NCBI GenBank assembly: GCA_028280805.1
Contig: JANQLB010000118.1
Location: 62,001-126,000 of the forward strand
DNA length: 64,000 bases
From: Tissierellales bacterium
GTDB lineage: Bacteria; Bacillota; Clostridia; Tissierellales; VENL01
Direction: 5' to 3'
The translations under genes were made by a program, and so were the position numbers. How positions within the stretch are numbered: the first letter of the stretch is position 1; each line of letters starts with the position of its first letter. Below the pieces are notes generated by a model. The model was not told the origin of the DNA. It ran no database searches and saw nothing but the letters and a program-made list of their open reading frames with translations. Of this stretch, positions 24,075 through 34,011 are shown in pieces.

Positions 24075-25004
24075 TTAAAGCCATTTAAATTGCTGCCGTA
24101 AGTTGCTAAGGCTTGCGGCTCTATCCACATTGTGTGCATTGCTTTCTAATAATTCGATTTCTTCCCATATATCAATTAATACACGTCGTAAATGATAAAA
24201 TTCCATCAACTGTTCATTCACCTTATAATCGGGATGTGTTTTCCGGTAGCAACTCAATAATAACTCCCATTGAGGTTTTTGATAAAAAGCAAATAAATCT
24301 GCTTCAACAGGTGCTAACAATAAATTATCGAAATCCAATAGGTGTACTCTGTCACTAATGATAATATTCCCTCCGTGTATATCTGTATGACATAACCTAT
24401 AGTTAATATTTTCTTTATCAATATTTTTCTGTATATTCATTAATCCTTCCAATTGGTTCACAATTAGGTTTAGATAATCTGATAATACTTCTTTTAAGTC
24501 TTCACTACAACTACTATATTGCTTTGTTATAAAGTTCAATAAATTATCATAAAAGAATATGTTGAAGTCTTCTGTAATAGCTGTTAAATCAAAAGAGATT
24601 GTATTACCATAGGTATGCAGCTTTGCTATTATATTACTTAATATATTAAAGTGGGTATTTGATATTTTTTCATCTCTGAGTGTTTTGCCATGTATATATT
24701 TGTAAAGTATATATATGTTTTTTTCATCTTCATAAATACATTGATTGTCTACTGTGTTTATCAGCTCTACAATATTATTTGTTAATGATGAATATGAATT
24801 TAACCAACTCAGTATTTGTGAGGATACATGTAAAGATTTATACATGTTTTGAGTTGAAGGTCTCATTTTATCATATACTTTCAAAAAATATTCTTTCTGA
24901 TTATTGCCTTGTATTTTATATGCAAAGGCACTCCATCCCCCTTTAATTTGTTGGATCTTATAAGTGTCTATATTATACACATGTCTTAACACATCTTCAT
25001 ACAT
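24075..25004 (-). CDS. Aminoglycoside-phosphotransferase-like kinase
   Basis: 309 residues of the APH/choline-kinase fold. Catalytic loop CHTDIHGGNIII (HxDxxxxN) and metal-binding LLDFDN are present, with an N-terminal ATP-lobe GGWSAFAYKI and FLKVYDK (Lys). The ATG at 25002-25004 has GGAGGA upstream; the in-frame extension to 25085 runs into repeat sequence. Substrate unknown: family members phosphorylate antibiotics, choline, homoserine or spore-coat components (CotS/YtaA type). Confidence 0.82.
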   Translation of the reverse strand: MYEDVLRHVYNIDTYKIQQIKGGWSAFAYKIQGNNQKEYFLKVYDKMRPSTQNMYKSLHVSSQILSWLNSYSSLTNNIVELINTVDNQCIYEDEKNIYILYKYIHGKTLRDEKISNTHFNILSNIIAKLHTYGNTISFDLTAITEDFNIFFYDNLLNFITKQYSSCSEDLKEVLSDYLNLIVNQLEGLMNIQKNIDKENINYRLCHTDIHGGNIIISDRVHLLDFDNLLLAPVEADLFAFYQKPQWELLLSCYRKTHPDYKVNEQLMEFYHLRRVLIDIWEEIELLESNAHNVDRAASLSNLRQQFKWL

Positions 25005-25059
25005 AACTGTATCCTCCTTTATTATAAAAATAGTTAATAAAAGTAAATATTTTTGCAAA

Positions 25060-25273
25060 AAGTGACTAGCACAAAATTGCTGCAATTACTCAAATTTTAG
25101 ATTTGATGTAAGTGTAGTACTCAGAAGCTTTATTTTTCTGAGCTTCATTTTGCAATTTTGGCTATCTACTTGCACTCTGTGTAAGTGACTAGCACAAAAT
25201 CATAGATTTTGGCTATCTACTTTCACGTTGTATAAGTGACTAGCACAAAATCATAGATTTTGGCTATCTACTT
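25060..25273. repeat. Cluster of three palindromic repeat units
   Basis: Two identical 40-bp units (25183-25222 and 25234-25273) start AAGTGACTAGCACAAAATC and end GATTTTGGCTATCTACTT; their arms are imperfectly complementary (AAGTxxxTAGCxxAAAATC). A third, diverged unit (25060-25171) has the same ends but carries a CTCAGAA...TTCTGAG hairpin inside. A related piece occurs at 54120-54180. The rest of 25086-25401 has no gene. Confidence 0.75.
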
Positions 25274-25375
25274 AACTCGTCTTATCCGAATACTATAGAA
25301 TTTTTACTCATAGCTTTAGAATCGGAACTATTACAATTGTAAGCTATCGGATAAAACAAATCTCAACAAAAAACA

Positions 25376-25393
25376 GGCTGTCCAAAGGCAGCC
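25376..25393 (-). terminator. Intrinsic terminator of the membrane-protein gene
   Basis: Minus strand GGCTGCC / GGACAGCC-type stem with TTT loop followed by TGTTTTTTGTTG. Confidence 0.7.
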
Positions 25394-25401
25394 CATCGTT
25401 T

Positions 25402-26259
25402 CTAATTGATTCGTCTTAGTATTTTAATATTAAAAGTAGTTGCAACTATACTCATAATTACAAATACCATTACATAAGGTATAAACTCTTCTATACTAAT
25501 TATAACGCCATACATGTTTTGAAAGATAGTTTGTGATAACACTATTATTCCTATTGCTGAATTTATAGTTAATAAAACTACAGATAAAATATAGCCTAAT
25601 TGCTTTCTCTTATAAACTAATATTGCTGCCAAGAAGCAAGCTGGAGCAATTATCCCAATGTCTATCACAAAAGTTGGCTCTGTTGTATTCATACCTATTA
25701 TACTTGGTGGCATACGTGATGCTATTGAAGTAACAATTTCAATAAGCCACACGAATACAGACATTCCTGCCAATACTAAATAAATTACTAAACCTTTATG
25801 TGGTAAAGCACTAATCATTTCTTCGTCATATTTTCCTTTATCAATTTCAACAATACTTATGATTAATTTAAATAGTGATGCAGAAAATAGAATTATGTAT
25901 ACCAAGAATAATATATTATACGAAACTCCAAATGATATTGATGCTGAATAATATAGAAAACATCCTACTAAACCTAAATGTAATAATTTAATTTTTTTAT
26001 TGTCTTTTTTTAAGAGTAAAGTCGTAATTAAAAATATCGGTACAACTACAAATAAAATTATTGCATCAGTTCCTTTATTAATCGGAGCTTTAAACAAACT
26101 TTCTGTAGCGTATAGTCCGTTTCCAAAAAGTTCTACTGTTTCTCCATTTACATTTTCTAGAAAGTAAGTACTTCCACCATCATCCCAAAACAAGCCGCCA
26201 GAAGCTGATATAATAGCACATATTAAAATGACAATTGATAATATTATATTCCTGTTCAT
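25402..26259 (-). CDS. Hypothetical multi-pass membrane protein
   Basis: 285 residues. An N-terminal signal-anchor-like helix, an extracytoplasmic stretch (about 22-62, GGLFWDDGGSTYFLENVNGE) and about seven further helices. I do not recognise the family. Monocistronic, with GAGGAGTGG before the ATG and its own terminator. The short loops and lack of charged motifs give no hint of substrate. Confidence 0.6.
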   Translation of the reverse strand: MNRNIILSIVILICAIISASGGLFWDDGGSTYFLENVNGETVELFGNGLYATESLFKAPINKGTDAIILFVVVPIFLITTLLLKKDNKKIKLLHLGLVGCFLYYSASISFGVSYNILFLVYIILFSASLFKLIISIVEIDKGKYDEEMISALPHKGLVIYLVLAGMSVFVWLIEIVTSIASRMPPSIIGMNTTEPTFVIDIGIIAPACFLAAILVYKRKQLGYILSVVLLTINSAIGIIVLSQTIFQNMYGVIISIEEFIPYVMVFVIMSIVATTFNIKILRRIN

Positions 26260-26576
26260 TTAACCACTCCTCTTAAATAATTATACTACATTTTTCTTCA
26301 AGTTAAAATAAGATGTTTTAATAGTGATATTTTTAATATTATTTCATACATAAAACAAAACAACCTCCGATTGAAGGTCGTTTGTTAAATTTGTATAATA
26401 ATCACTTCTCGTTATAATTATACTGCAATGTAATTATTTATCAAATTAAAAATGCACCAATTTGAATCCAAAATTAATAGCTTGGGTGCAAGTTTTAATG
26501 TTTCTTTCTAATTGGGTACATATTTCGCCTGTGTGAGCTTGTTTTAGATAATACCTATTGTACCTTAAAAACTAAA

Positions 26577-26598
26577 AAAGCCCTTTATTAAAAGCTTT
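26577..26598 (-). terminator. Terminator downstream of tRNA-Leu(GAG)
   Basis: Minus strand AAAGC-TTT-TAAT-AAA-GG-GCTTT followed by TTTTAGTTTTT; a stem with a GG bulge. Confidence 0.5.
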
Positions 26599-26638
26599 CT
26601 TGCAAAAGTTATGTTTTATTAACTTTTATATATTAATA

Positions 26639-26723
26639 TGGTGCGAGTGATGGGACTCGAACCCATACGCCATTTAGCACACGACCCTCAATCGTGCCTG
26701 TCTGCCAGTTCCAGCACACTCGC
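26639..26723 (-). tRNA. tRNA-Leu (anticodon GAG)
   Basis: Complete class II tRNA: acceptor GCGAGTG / CACTCGC, D-loop TGGAACTGGCAGACA, anticodon stem CACGA / TCGTG with loop TTGAGGG, long variable arm, T-arm GGGTTCGAGTCCC and encoded CCA. GAG reads CUC/CUU Leu codons. Confidence 0.95.
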
Positions 26724-26727
26724 ATAA

Positions 26728-26755
26728 AATACTCAGAATATTAGTCCTGAGTATT
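26728..26755. other. Hairpin in the tRNA-Leu leader
   Basis: AATACTCAG / CTGAGTATT perfect 9-bp stem between the tRNA and its promoter, T-rich on both sides. It can end transcription of the lipoprotein gene entering from upstream or act as a leader structure of the tRNA. Confidence 0.55.
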
Positions 26756-26772
26756 TTTTTTGTTACTTATAA

Positions 26773-26802
26773 AGTATACATAAGGTAGTAGTATAATGTC
26801 AA
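26773..26802 (-). promoter_or_regulatory. Promoter of tRNA-Leu(GAG)
   Basis: Minus strand TTGACA (26797-26802), 18 bases, TATACT (26773-26778). The start would fall near 26766, about 40 bases before the tRNA. Confidence 0.6.
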
Positions 26803-26832
26803 GTAGCATTTTTTGATAATTTTATTTGAATT

Positions 26833-28593
26833 TTATTTTCTTAGTTCTTCAGGAATAAACCATTCACTTATATTGTAATAAATATTAAAAGACTGAGGAT
26901 TAATGTCCCCTTTAACTCTGTTTTGGACTAACAAAGCAGCATCTTTAAAATACAAGCTCACAAAAGGTAAATCTTCAACTATTAATACTTGCATTTGCTC
27001 GATTAATTCTTTTTTTCTATCTAATGAGTTTGCTGTAAAACTCTCATATATTAAGTTATCCATTTCTTCATTTTGATAAGAAGATATATTTGTTCCTGTT
27101 TCAATTGCCATTGAGTGAAATAAAAATGCTAAATCAGGTATATATGACAGCTTATACTCAAGTAATGCCATATCATAATCCCTCTCGGATATTTTTCTGA
27201 TAACTTCTTGCCATTGATTTTCCGTATCTTCCTCAGTTATACTGTCTATATCTTTAGTATTCTCATTCTCTAATACCGTTTGTATAATTACTTCTATTCC
27301 TAATTTCTTAAGATCATTAGTTATCATATCAGCAGTATTTTTTCTAATCTGCTTATATGAGTTTGTTAAAAGTCTTATAGTTAGGTCATTACCATTTTCA
27401 TCTTCCAGTATTCCATCATTATCAGTGTCTATCCAACCTGCTTGACTTAGAATTTCTTTGGCTTTTTGCATATTATAATTGTATGTGTTAGCTGCATCTG
27501 ATAATAACCAAGAATTAGGAGGTATAGGAACATTAACAACTACTGCATGACCTAAATATAACTTTTCAACCATGTTCTCTCTATTTAATCCGTAAGCTAT
27601 AGCCTTCCTTAATTCATTACCTTTTTCCCCGGCAAATAGTTCATTTTCAAAGTTAAATCCTAAAAAAACATAATTTTGAGAGGTAAAGGAATAAATTTCT
27701 TTTTCACCTTCCTGTTTGTATTTTTGCCAGTCTACACCTAATGCTAATGCTATATCTGTTTGGTTTGCTTCAAATGAAGTTATAGCAACCTCATTATCTT
27801 TAAGTACCTTTCCAGTTATATTTTCTATATAGGGCTTACCATTCCACCAATTAGAATTAACCTTAAGATTTAAGGCTTTAAGTTCCTCATAATTATCAAA
27901 TTTATATGGACCTGTTCCAATTGGATTATAGTTTTCTATTGTCAATGCTCTTTCATATGCTGCCTGATTTACAACATTATCTTGAACGAATTGATGCTTA
28001 GGAATTATAGGAAATATTAAGCTTTCTAAAGCATTGCTGTAACTTCTGTCAAAGTAAATTTCTATATCATATTCACCTATAACCTTTACATTTAAAATAT
28101 GTTGAATATCTCTAGGCTGAGCAGGCTTATAAACACTTGTTAAAAGCTCTCTGTAAGAAGTTATACCTGCTCCATGCCTTAATGTATTTATTGTAAATTC
28201 AACATCTTCAGCAGTAAACTGTTTACCATCATGCCATAAAACATTCTCTTTTAGCTTAATCTTTATTATACGACCGTCTTCATTTATTTCATATGTTTTT
28301 GCTAATACGGGCTTTATTTTTAAATTTTCGTCAAAGTCAAATAGTCCCTCAAACATTAATTTATTAAAGTGAAATAAATTTAAATCCTTATTTAATAAAG
28401 GATTAAGAGTTTTTACATAGCTTATTGGTACTGTCAATGTGCCCCCGTAAACCGGCTCATATATTTTATCGTTTTCATTATTGTTACCATTTTGTTGTGG
28501 TATACCATTATTATCACCTTCACCGTTACAAGCTATTAGCCCTAAAGAAAGTACTATAATCAGGATTATTATACCTATATATCTTATTTTCAA
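26833..28593 (-). CDS. Peptide/solute ABC transporter substrate-binding lipoprotein (SBP family 5)
   Basis: 586 residues. Lipoprotein signal peptide with lipobox LIAC (Cys about 22), a disordered Asn-rich linker, then the family 5 fold: VYGGTLTVPISYVKTLNPLL, GRIIKIKLKENVLWHDGKQF, TAEDVEFTINTLR. Typical cargo is oligopeptides or nickel. TTG start at 28591-28593 chosen for the GGAGGA eight bases upstream. No permease or ATPase genes follow, so it is an orphan receptor. It lies at the end of the polA-coaE-slt gene string. Confidence 0.88.
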   Translation of the reverse strand: MKIRYIGIIILIIVLSLGLIACNGEGDNNGIPQQNGNNNENDKIYEPVYGGTLTVPISYVKTLNPLLNKDLNLFHFNKLMFEGLFDFDENLKIKPVLAKTYEINEDGRIIKIKLKENVLWHDGKQFTAEDVEFTINTLRHGAGITSYRELLTSVYKPAQPRDIQHILNVKVIGEYDIEIYFDRSYSNALESLIFPIIPKHQFVQDNVVNQAAYERALTIENYNPIGTGPYKFDNYEELKALNLKVNSNWWNGKPYIENITGKVLKDNEVAITSFEANQTDIALALGVDWQKYKQEGEKEIYSFTSQNYVFLGFNFENELFAGEKGNELRKAIAYGLNRENMVEKLYLGHAVVVNVPIPPNSWLLSDAANTYNYNMQKAKEILSQAGWIDTDNDGILEDENGNDLTIRLLTNSYKQIRKNTADMITNDLKKLGIEVIIQTVLENENTKDIDSITEEDTENQWQEVIRKISERDYDMALLEYKLSYIPDLAFLFHSMAIETGTNISSYQNEEMDNLIYESFTANSLDRKKELIEQMQVLIVEDLPFVSLYFKDAALLVQNRVKGDINPQSFNIYYNISEWFIPEELRK

Positions 28594-28646
28594 GTTTATT
28601 CCTCCTTCGTACATTTTACATATTTATTTTTTTAACATAGAAGAAT

Positions 28647-29225
28647 TTAAAAGTTATTCTCTTCATACAGCATATTATAGAATCTATAATTACTTTGTAC
28701 TCTTTTAACGTAGTTTCTGGTTTCTTTAAACGGTATATTAAAAAGGTTAATACCATCGTGACTATACTCCACATTTTTTAGCCATTTCCTTACATTTCCA
28801 CTACCTCCATTGTATGCAGCTAAAACGACTTCAATGTTATTGTCAAATTGTTTTTTTAAATTGTTTATATACCAACATCCCATCATTATATTAATTTCTG
28901 CATTATAAAGCATGTCATTATGATAATTATCTATTTTTATCTGCTCTGCTATCCATACACCAGTACTTGGAGTTATCTGCATAAGACCTCTGGCTCCCTT
29001 ATGAGATTCTGCATACCTGTGATAATTACTTTCTGCTCTTATTATCGAGGCTATTAAAAAAGGATCAACATTATAAATATCTGAATATCTACTAATATGT
29101 TCCTTATAATATAAGGGATATAGTTTTGTAGCAACCCATCTTGCACTAAACAGTGATATTATGATTATAGCAATTATAATCAAAAATATAAACATTTTCT
29201 TATATCTAAATATAATAACCCGCAA
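28647..29225 (-). CDS. Lytic transglycosylase, SLT domain
   Basis: About 192 residues. One N-terminal membrane anchor (about 10-32), then a Slt70-type catalytic domain: IIRAESNYHRYAESHKGARG with the catalytic Glu, GLMQITP, and AAYNGGSGNV. Cleaves peptidoglycan glycan strands in the periplasm-equivalent space. Two TTG codons overlap; the second (29223-29225) has the better distance to GGAGGG. Follows coaE by 13 bases. Confidence 0.88.
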   Translation of the reverse strand: MRVIIFRYKKMFIFLIIIAIIIISLFSARWVATKLYPLYYKEHISRYSDIYNVDPFLIASIIRAESNYHRYAESHKGARGLMQITPSTGVWIAEQIKIDNYHNDMLYNAEINIMMGCWYINNLKKQFDNNIEVVLAAYNGGSGNVRKWLKNVEYSHDGINLFNIPFKETRNYVKRVQSNYRFYNMLYEENNF

Positions 29226-29241
29226 CAATATCCCTCCAAAG

Positions 29242-29856
29242 TTAAGTGTTTTTTTGTATAATTATATCTAACGTCTTTTTTAAAGCACTAATATCATTTG
29301 TATTATCAATTATGACATCTGCATATTTCCTTTTTTCATCTATAGGAATCTGAGTTCTAATCTTAACACTTGCTTTATCAAAGTCAATATTATCTCTTTT
29401 TATAAGTCGTTTAATCTGAATTTCTTGACTCGTATAAACTAACCATATTTCATCAATTAATAAATCTTTAAGTTTCTCTTTTTGCTCTATTAATAAAGGT
29501 ATGTCTAAAAAGATTACATTATTATTCTTTGAATATTTATTAATCTGTCTAAGTATCTCTTTAGTAACTCTAGGATGAACAATACTATTTAACTTATTCC
29601 TTGATTCTGAATCATGAAATATTATATCTCCTAACTTACTTCTGTTTATAGTCAAATCTTCATTAAGTATCTGCCTTCCAAAAGCAGAAACTATATCATT
29701 ATATGCTGATTTTCCAATTTCCACTACTTCTCTAGCTATAATGTCAGCATCAATGACTTTAAATCCTTTACATTTTAATATAGCAGAAACTGTACTCTTC
29801 CCCGTAGCAATACCACCAGTTAAACCTATGATTTTTGTTTTATTACTTGGTGTCAT
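29242..29856 (-). CDS. coaE: Dephospho-CoA kinase
   Basis: 204 residues, the normal length. P-loop GLTGGIATGKST near residue 11, DADIIAREV near 37 and LDIPLLIEQK near 118 identify CoaE, which makes the last step of coenzyme A synthesis (3'-phosphorylation of dephospho-CoA). The ATG overlaps the end of polA by 14 bases. A polA-coaE pair is common in Firmicutes. Confidence 0.95.
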   Translation of the reverse strand: MTPSNKTKIIGLTGGIATGKSTVSAILKCKGFKVIDADIIAREVVEIGKSAYNDIVSAFGRQILNEDLTINRSKLGDIIFHDSESRNKLNSIVHPRVTKEILRQINKYSKNNNVIFLDIPLLIEQKEKLKDLLIDEIWLVYTSQEIQIKRLIKRDNIDFDKASVKIRTQIPIDEKRKYADVIIDNTNDISALKKTLDIIIQKNT

Positions 29857-32557
29857 ACCAGCTCTCTCCTGTTTCCATATCGACCTTTAACGGAACGTTA
29901 AGTGTAACTGAATTTTGCATTAAATCTTCTAAAAGCTTCTTAACCTCTCTTAGCTCATCTTTGTGTGCTTCAATAATTAACTCATCATGTACCTGTAATA
30001 TTAGTTTTGATTTCATTTGTCTATCTTTAAGCTCGTTATAAACTTTAACCATTGCTATTTTAATAATATCTGCTGCACTTCCTTGGATTGGAGTATTCAT
30101 TGCTGTTCTCTCCCCAAAAGATTTAATATTAAAATTTCTTGAATTAAGCTCCGGAAGATACCTTCTCCTATTGAATATAGTTTCTACATAACCTTGTTTT
30201 CTTCCAATCTCTACAATATTATCCATGTAATCTTTAACCTTCTTGTAATTAGATAAATAATTATCAATATATTTTTTGGCTTCACTTTTGAAAATATTCA
30301 AGTCTCTGGAAAGACCATAATCACTAATTCCATATACAATTCCAAAGTTAACAGCTTTTGCCCTGCTTCTCATCAATGGTGTAACTTCTTCTTTGTGAAC
30401 ACCAAAGACTTCTGAAGCCGTTTTGGTGTGAATATCTTCACCAGTATGAAATGCTTCTTTTAGCTTTGGATCATCTGAAATATGTGCTAATACTCTAAGC
30501 TCAATTTGTGAATAATCAGCATCTACTAAAGTATAATCATCATTACTGGCAATAAATACTTTTCTAATCTTTCTACCTTCTTCAGTTTTTATGGGTATGT
30601 TTTGAAGATTAGGTTCCGTACTGCTAATTCTACCTGTAGTAGTTATAGTTTGATTAAAGCTAGAATGTACTTTATGAGTTTTAGAGTTTATCAAAGCTAG
30701 AAGCCCCTCTATATAGGTACTCTTAATTTTTGTTATGTGTCTATATTCTAATATTTTATCAGCTATCGGATGTTTTTTCTTAAGAGTTTCTAGAACTTCA
30801 GCATTTGTTGAATATCCCGTTTTCGTTTTTTTAACAACGGGTAATCCTAAGTTTTCAAAAAGTATAGTACCCAACTGTTTAGGAGAATTAATATTGAACT
30901 CTTCTCCTGCTAACTGATATATTAAATGAGTAAGACCTTCTATTTTCTTATCAAATTCTTCACCTAAACTCATCAAACCTTCTTTATCAACGGTAAATCC
31001 TTGGTATTCCATATTTGCTAATACTTCAATTAATGGAATCTCAACATTATAATATAGATTATCCATATTCTGATCATGAATTATTTCCTTTAAATCTTTT
31101 TCAATCGCAAATACAGTATTGACTAGCTTAACAAAATAATTCATCCTATCTGTTACCATTATTTCTCCAAAACATTTCTTTTTCTTCCCAGTACCTAATA
31201 TCTCATCTTCACCTTCTATAGCTATGTTTAAGTAGTCTGAAGCTAGTTGTTTAATACTATATTGATTTTGAGAAGGCTCAATAATGTATTGAGCAATAGC
31301 ACTGTCAAAATTAATTCCAGAGATTTTAATTCCATATCTTAATAATACTAAAATATCTTCTTTTAATATATGTCCAATTTTCTTAATATTTTTATCTTCA
31401 AAAATTGCCCCAAATTTATCCAATATTAATTCTATATTACTATCATCATCCATGTTAAAAGAATCAATATAATATGTCTTTTCTAGTTCTAATTTAACTA
31501 CCAAACCTATTATATCATTATGCATAGGATAATTTCCATTAATCATGATTTTAAAGTAAAACTTATCACTATTTTTTATTTTATCTACCAATTTTGACAC
31601 TTTCTCTAATGTGTTAATTTTTTCAACTGTACAATCTATTATTTTAGGATTATGACAATTTAATCCATCATCTTCTGATTTGTCAATCTTATTAATATCA
31701 ATCTTATTTAAAAGACTATTAAACTCTAGTTCTACAAAAAGCTTATATAGCTCATTATATTGAGGTTCTTCAGTCTTAAGATTATTAAAATCAAAATCTA
31801 AAGGAATATCAGTTATAATTTTAGCTAGTCTTTTACTCATTAGTGCCTGCTGTTTATTCTCAACCAGCTTTTCCTTTAACTTTGAACCCCCAATATTATC
31901 TATATTTTCATAAATACCCTCTATCGATTTATAATCCTTTAAAAGTTTAATTCCCGTCTTTTCACCTATACCCGGAACTCCGGGAATGTTATCAGACTTA
32001 TCTCCCATCAATCCCTTAAGATCAATAAACTGCTCAGAAGTAAGTTCATATCTCTCTATCATTGCCTTTTCATCATAGATTTCTAGATTTGTTATACCTT
32101 TTTTAGTTATTAAAACTTTAGTTTTATCATTGACAAGTTGAAGAAAATCTCTATCTCCGGTTACAATAATGACATTAAAATCATTTTCTTCTCCAGCCTT
32201 TGCTAAAGTTCCAACCAAATCATCTGCCTCAAATCCATCTAACTCTAACCTATAAACATTAAGCTTGTCTAATACATCTTTTAAAATATCAAACTGCATT
32301 GCTAATTCATTAGGTGTTTTTTTCCTTCCTGCCTTGTAATCTTTATATTCCTTATGTCTAAACGTAACTCCCTTCTTATCAAAAGCCACACCTATATAAT
32401 CAGGCTGATAATTACCTAAAATTTTGTATAACATTGTTACAAATCCATATACTCCATTGGTATGTAAACCTTTTCTGGTAGTAAGAGGTGGTAAAGCATA
32501 AAAAGCTCTATGTAATAAACTATTACCATCAATTAAAATCAGTTTTTTATTTGACAA
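29843..32557 (-). CDS. polA: DNA polymerase I
   Basis: 904 residues. N-terminal 5'-3' exonuclease (1-290; GFEADDLVGTLA, GLMGDKSDNIPGVPGIGEKT), a central 3'-5' exonuclease-like domain in which the catalytic DxE is not visible (residues about 330-350 read FKIMINGNYP), so proofreading is probably lost as in Bacillus-type enzymes, and a family A polymerase domain (DYSQIELRVLAHIS, RSRAKAVNFGIVYGIS, QVHDELIIE). TTG start at 32555-32557, GAGGAG nine bases before. Confidence 0.96.
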   Translation of the reverse strand: MSNKKLILIDGNSLLHRAFYALPPLTTRKGLHTNGVYGFVTMLYKILGNYQPDYIGVAFDKKGVTFRHKEYKDYKAGRKKTPNELAMQFDILKDVLDKLNVYRLELDGFEADDLVGTLAKAGEENDFNVIIVTGDRDFLQLVNDKTKVLITKKGITNLEIYDEKAMIERYELTSEQFIDLKGLMGDKSDNIPGVPGIGEKTGIKLLKDYKSIEGIYENIDNIGGSKLKEKLVENKQQALMSKRLAKIITDIPLDFDFNNLKTEEPQYNELYKLFVELEFNSLLNKIDINKIDKSEDDGLNCHNPKIIDCTVEKINTLEKVSKLVDKIKNSDKFYFKIMINGNYPMHNDIIGLVVKLELEKTYYIDSFNMDDDSNIELILDKFGAIFEDKNIKKIGHILKEDILVLLRYGIKISGINFDSAIAQYIIEPSQNQYSIKQLASDYLNIAIEGEDEILGTGKKKKCFGEIMVTDRMNYFVKLVNTVFAIEKDLKEIIHDQNMDNLYYNVEIPLIEVLANMEYQGFTVDKEGLMSLGEEFDKKIEGLTHLIYQLAGEEFNINSPKQLGTILFENLGLPVVKKTKTGYSTNAEVLETLKKKHPIADKILEYRHITKIKSTYIEGLLALINSKTHKVHSSFNQTITTTGRISSTEPNLQNIPIKTEEGRKIRKVFIASNDDYTLVDADYSQIELRVLAHISDDPKLKEAFHTGEDIHTKTASEVFGVHKEEVTPLMRSRAKAVNFGIVYGISDYGLSRDLNIFKSEAKKYIDNYLSNYKKVKDYMDNIVEIGRKQGYVETIFNRRRYLPELNSRNFNIKSFGERTAMNTPIQGSAADIIKIAMVKVYNELKDRQMKSKLILQVHDELIIEAHKDELREVKKLLEDLMQNSVTLNVPLKVDMETGESWYDTK

Positions 32558-32664
32558 TATAATCAACTCCTCAAAAGTGCTTTTTTAATATTATTAACCT
32601 TATACACAAAGTAAATCCCTTATTTTAGTATATAGTAAATCGTAATAACAGTAAATGATAAAAC

Positions 32665-32700
32665 TAAAAGAGAGCATTAATTTTTTAATGCTCTCTTTTA
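32665..32700 (-). terminator. Terminator overlapping the end of the anti-sigma gene
   Basis: Perfect 16-bp stem TAAAAGAGAGCATTAA / TTAATGCTCTCTTTTA, four-base loop. The upstream arm encodes the last codons of the DUF4349 protein. Followed on the minus strand by GTTTTATC. Confidence 0.75.
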
Positions 32701-33986
32701 CTTAGTATTCTTCTAATAAGCATAAATACTAATATTATACATATAACTACTATAATAATTGCAGGTATTATCGTTATAACAAATATAAATGCTCTTTCTA
32801 AAAAGTTTATAATGGAATTAATAGTAGATATAAATCCTTCTTTAGCTTTAGATAAAATTCCTGCATCAAGTTTTTGAATGGCTTCAGTATTACTTTCAGT
32901 CTCAATTAAATTAACGATAATTGTGGAGTAGTTTACTAAATTGTCCCAACCTCTAATTGTACCTTTATTTCTATCTATTTCTGTTCTTACTCTATTAAGC
33001 TCATTTTCTACTCTAAGTATCTCTTCTACATTTTTTGCCTCTTTAAGAATTTCTCTCAATCTTTTTTCTTGAACCTCAAGATTTTTAATTATGTTTTCTG
33101 TATCATAATAACTTTGCGTTATATTTCTAGAACTGGTTTGCTCATTAGATATCAGTCCCTCATTATTTAATAATTTTAAAGCTTCATCAAAATTCTGCTG
33201 TGGAATCCTAATCTTAAGCGTGCCGCGTTTTAATTGGTCTTTTCTATCGAAATCTTCTGGTTTTACATTAGGATTATAATACCAGGTTTCGGAGTTTTCA
33301 ATATAACCATTACGCTCATTTACAAAGGTAACTATATTATTTAAAGAGTTATCGTATTTTTTTATCTCTAGTGTAAGGTATGCTTCTTTAATTATTTTTA
33401 CTCCAGTATTTTCTCTATTGTTCGATTCGTCTAAAGATTCAATTGAACCACTAAATAAATCACTCTCTTGCGGAGCTTTATCATCTTTACTTTCCTCTAA
33501 ATCTTTATTAAATCTTATACCTACGCTCTCTTTATCACTTTCCGTATAATTACGTACAGTTGAAGAGTCACCTGCTTTAGGCATTTCATACTTACCGTCT
33601 TCATCATAAGCTTCATACGGTGAAGAATTATCTTCCATAATTTGCTGTTTAACTCTAAATAAATCAGTATTATTTATTATAAATCCAAAAGAAACTACTA
33701 ATAATAAAAAACAAGCCGCAACTGAAGTTAACAGTTTAAAATTTAACTTCTTCTTATTTTCTTTTATTTCTAATTCAAGCTTACTTCTTAAAGAAGATTT
33801 ATAGTTTTCCGGTAAATCTTTATCTTCAACTTCAGATGTAAGCTGTAAAATCTTTATCATTTCTTCATAACTTTTTTTGCATTCATTACATTTATTTAAG
33901 TGTAGATCAAACTCATTTCTTTCGTTATGTTCTAATTCATTATCTATATAAAGAGATAATTTTTCATTAAATTCTCTGCAATCCAT
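32685..33986 (-). CDS. Anti-sigma factor with zinc finger and DUF4349 domain
   Basis: 433 residues. N-terminal zinc-finger anti-sigma domain (HLNKCNECKKSYEEM, HxxxCxxC near residue 29), a membrane helix (about 83-105), an acidic extracellular linker, a DUF4349 domain (about 195-380; VKIIKEAYLTLEIKKYDNSL, KRGTLKIRIPQQNFDEAL) with a coiled coil, and a second membrane helix near the C-terminus. It should hold the ECF sigma factor encoded immediately upstream at the membrane and release it on envelope stress. Confidence 0.9.
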   Translation of the reverse strand: MDCREFNEKLSLYIDNELEHNERNEFDLHLNKCNECKKSYEEMIKILQLTSEVEDKDLPENYKSSLRSKLELEIKENKKKLNFKLLTSVAACFLLLVVSFGFIINNTDLFRVKQQIMEDNSSPYEAYDEDGKYEMPKAGDSSTVRNYTESDKESVGIRFNKDLEESKDDKAPQESDLFSGSIESLDESNNRENTGVKIIKEAYLTLEIKKYDNSLNNIVTFVNERNGYIENSETWYYNPNVKPEDFDRKDQLKRGTLKIRIPQQNFDEALKLLNNEGLISNEQTSSRNITQSYYDTENIIKNLEVQEKRLREILKEAKNVEEILRVENELNRVRTEIDRNKGTIRGWDNLVNYSTIIVNLIETESNTEAIQKLDAGILSKAKEGFISTINSIINFLERAFIFVITIIPAIIIVVICIILVFMLIRRILSKREH

Positions 33987-34011
33987 TATACATCCCTCCT
34001 TTCTTTATTAT

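Noticed and set aside
24680..24946. 88-codon plus-strand ORF inside the kinase gene
   Set aside because: Antisense to clear APH motifs, no ribosome site, Cys/His-rich by chance.
25060..25273. Possible CRISPR array
   Set aside because: Only two identical 40-bp units 11 bp apart plus one diverged copy; spacers too short and no cas genes nearby.
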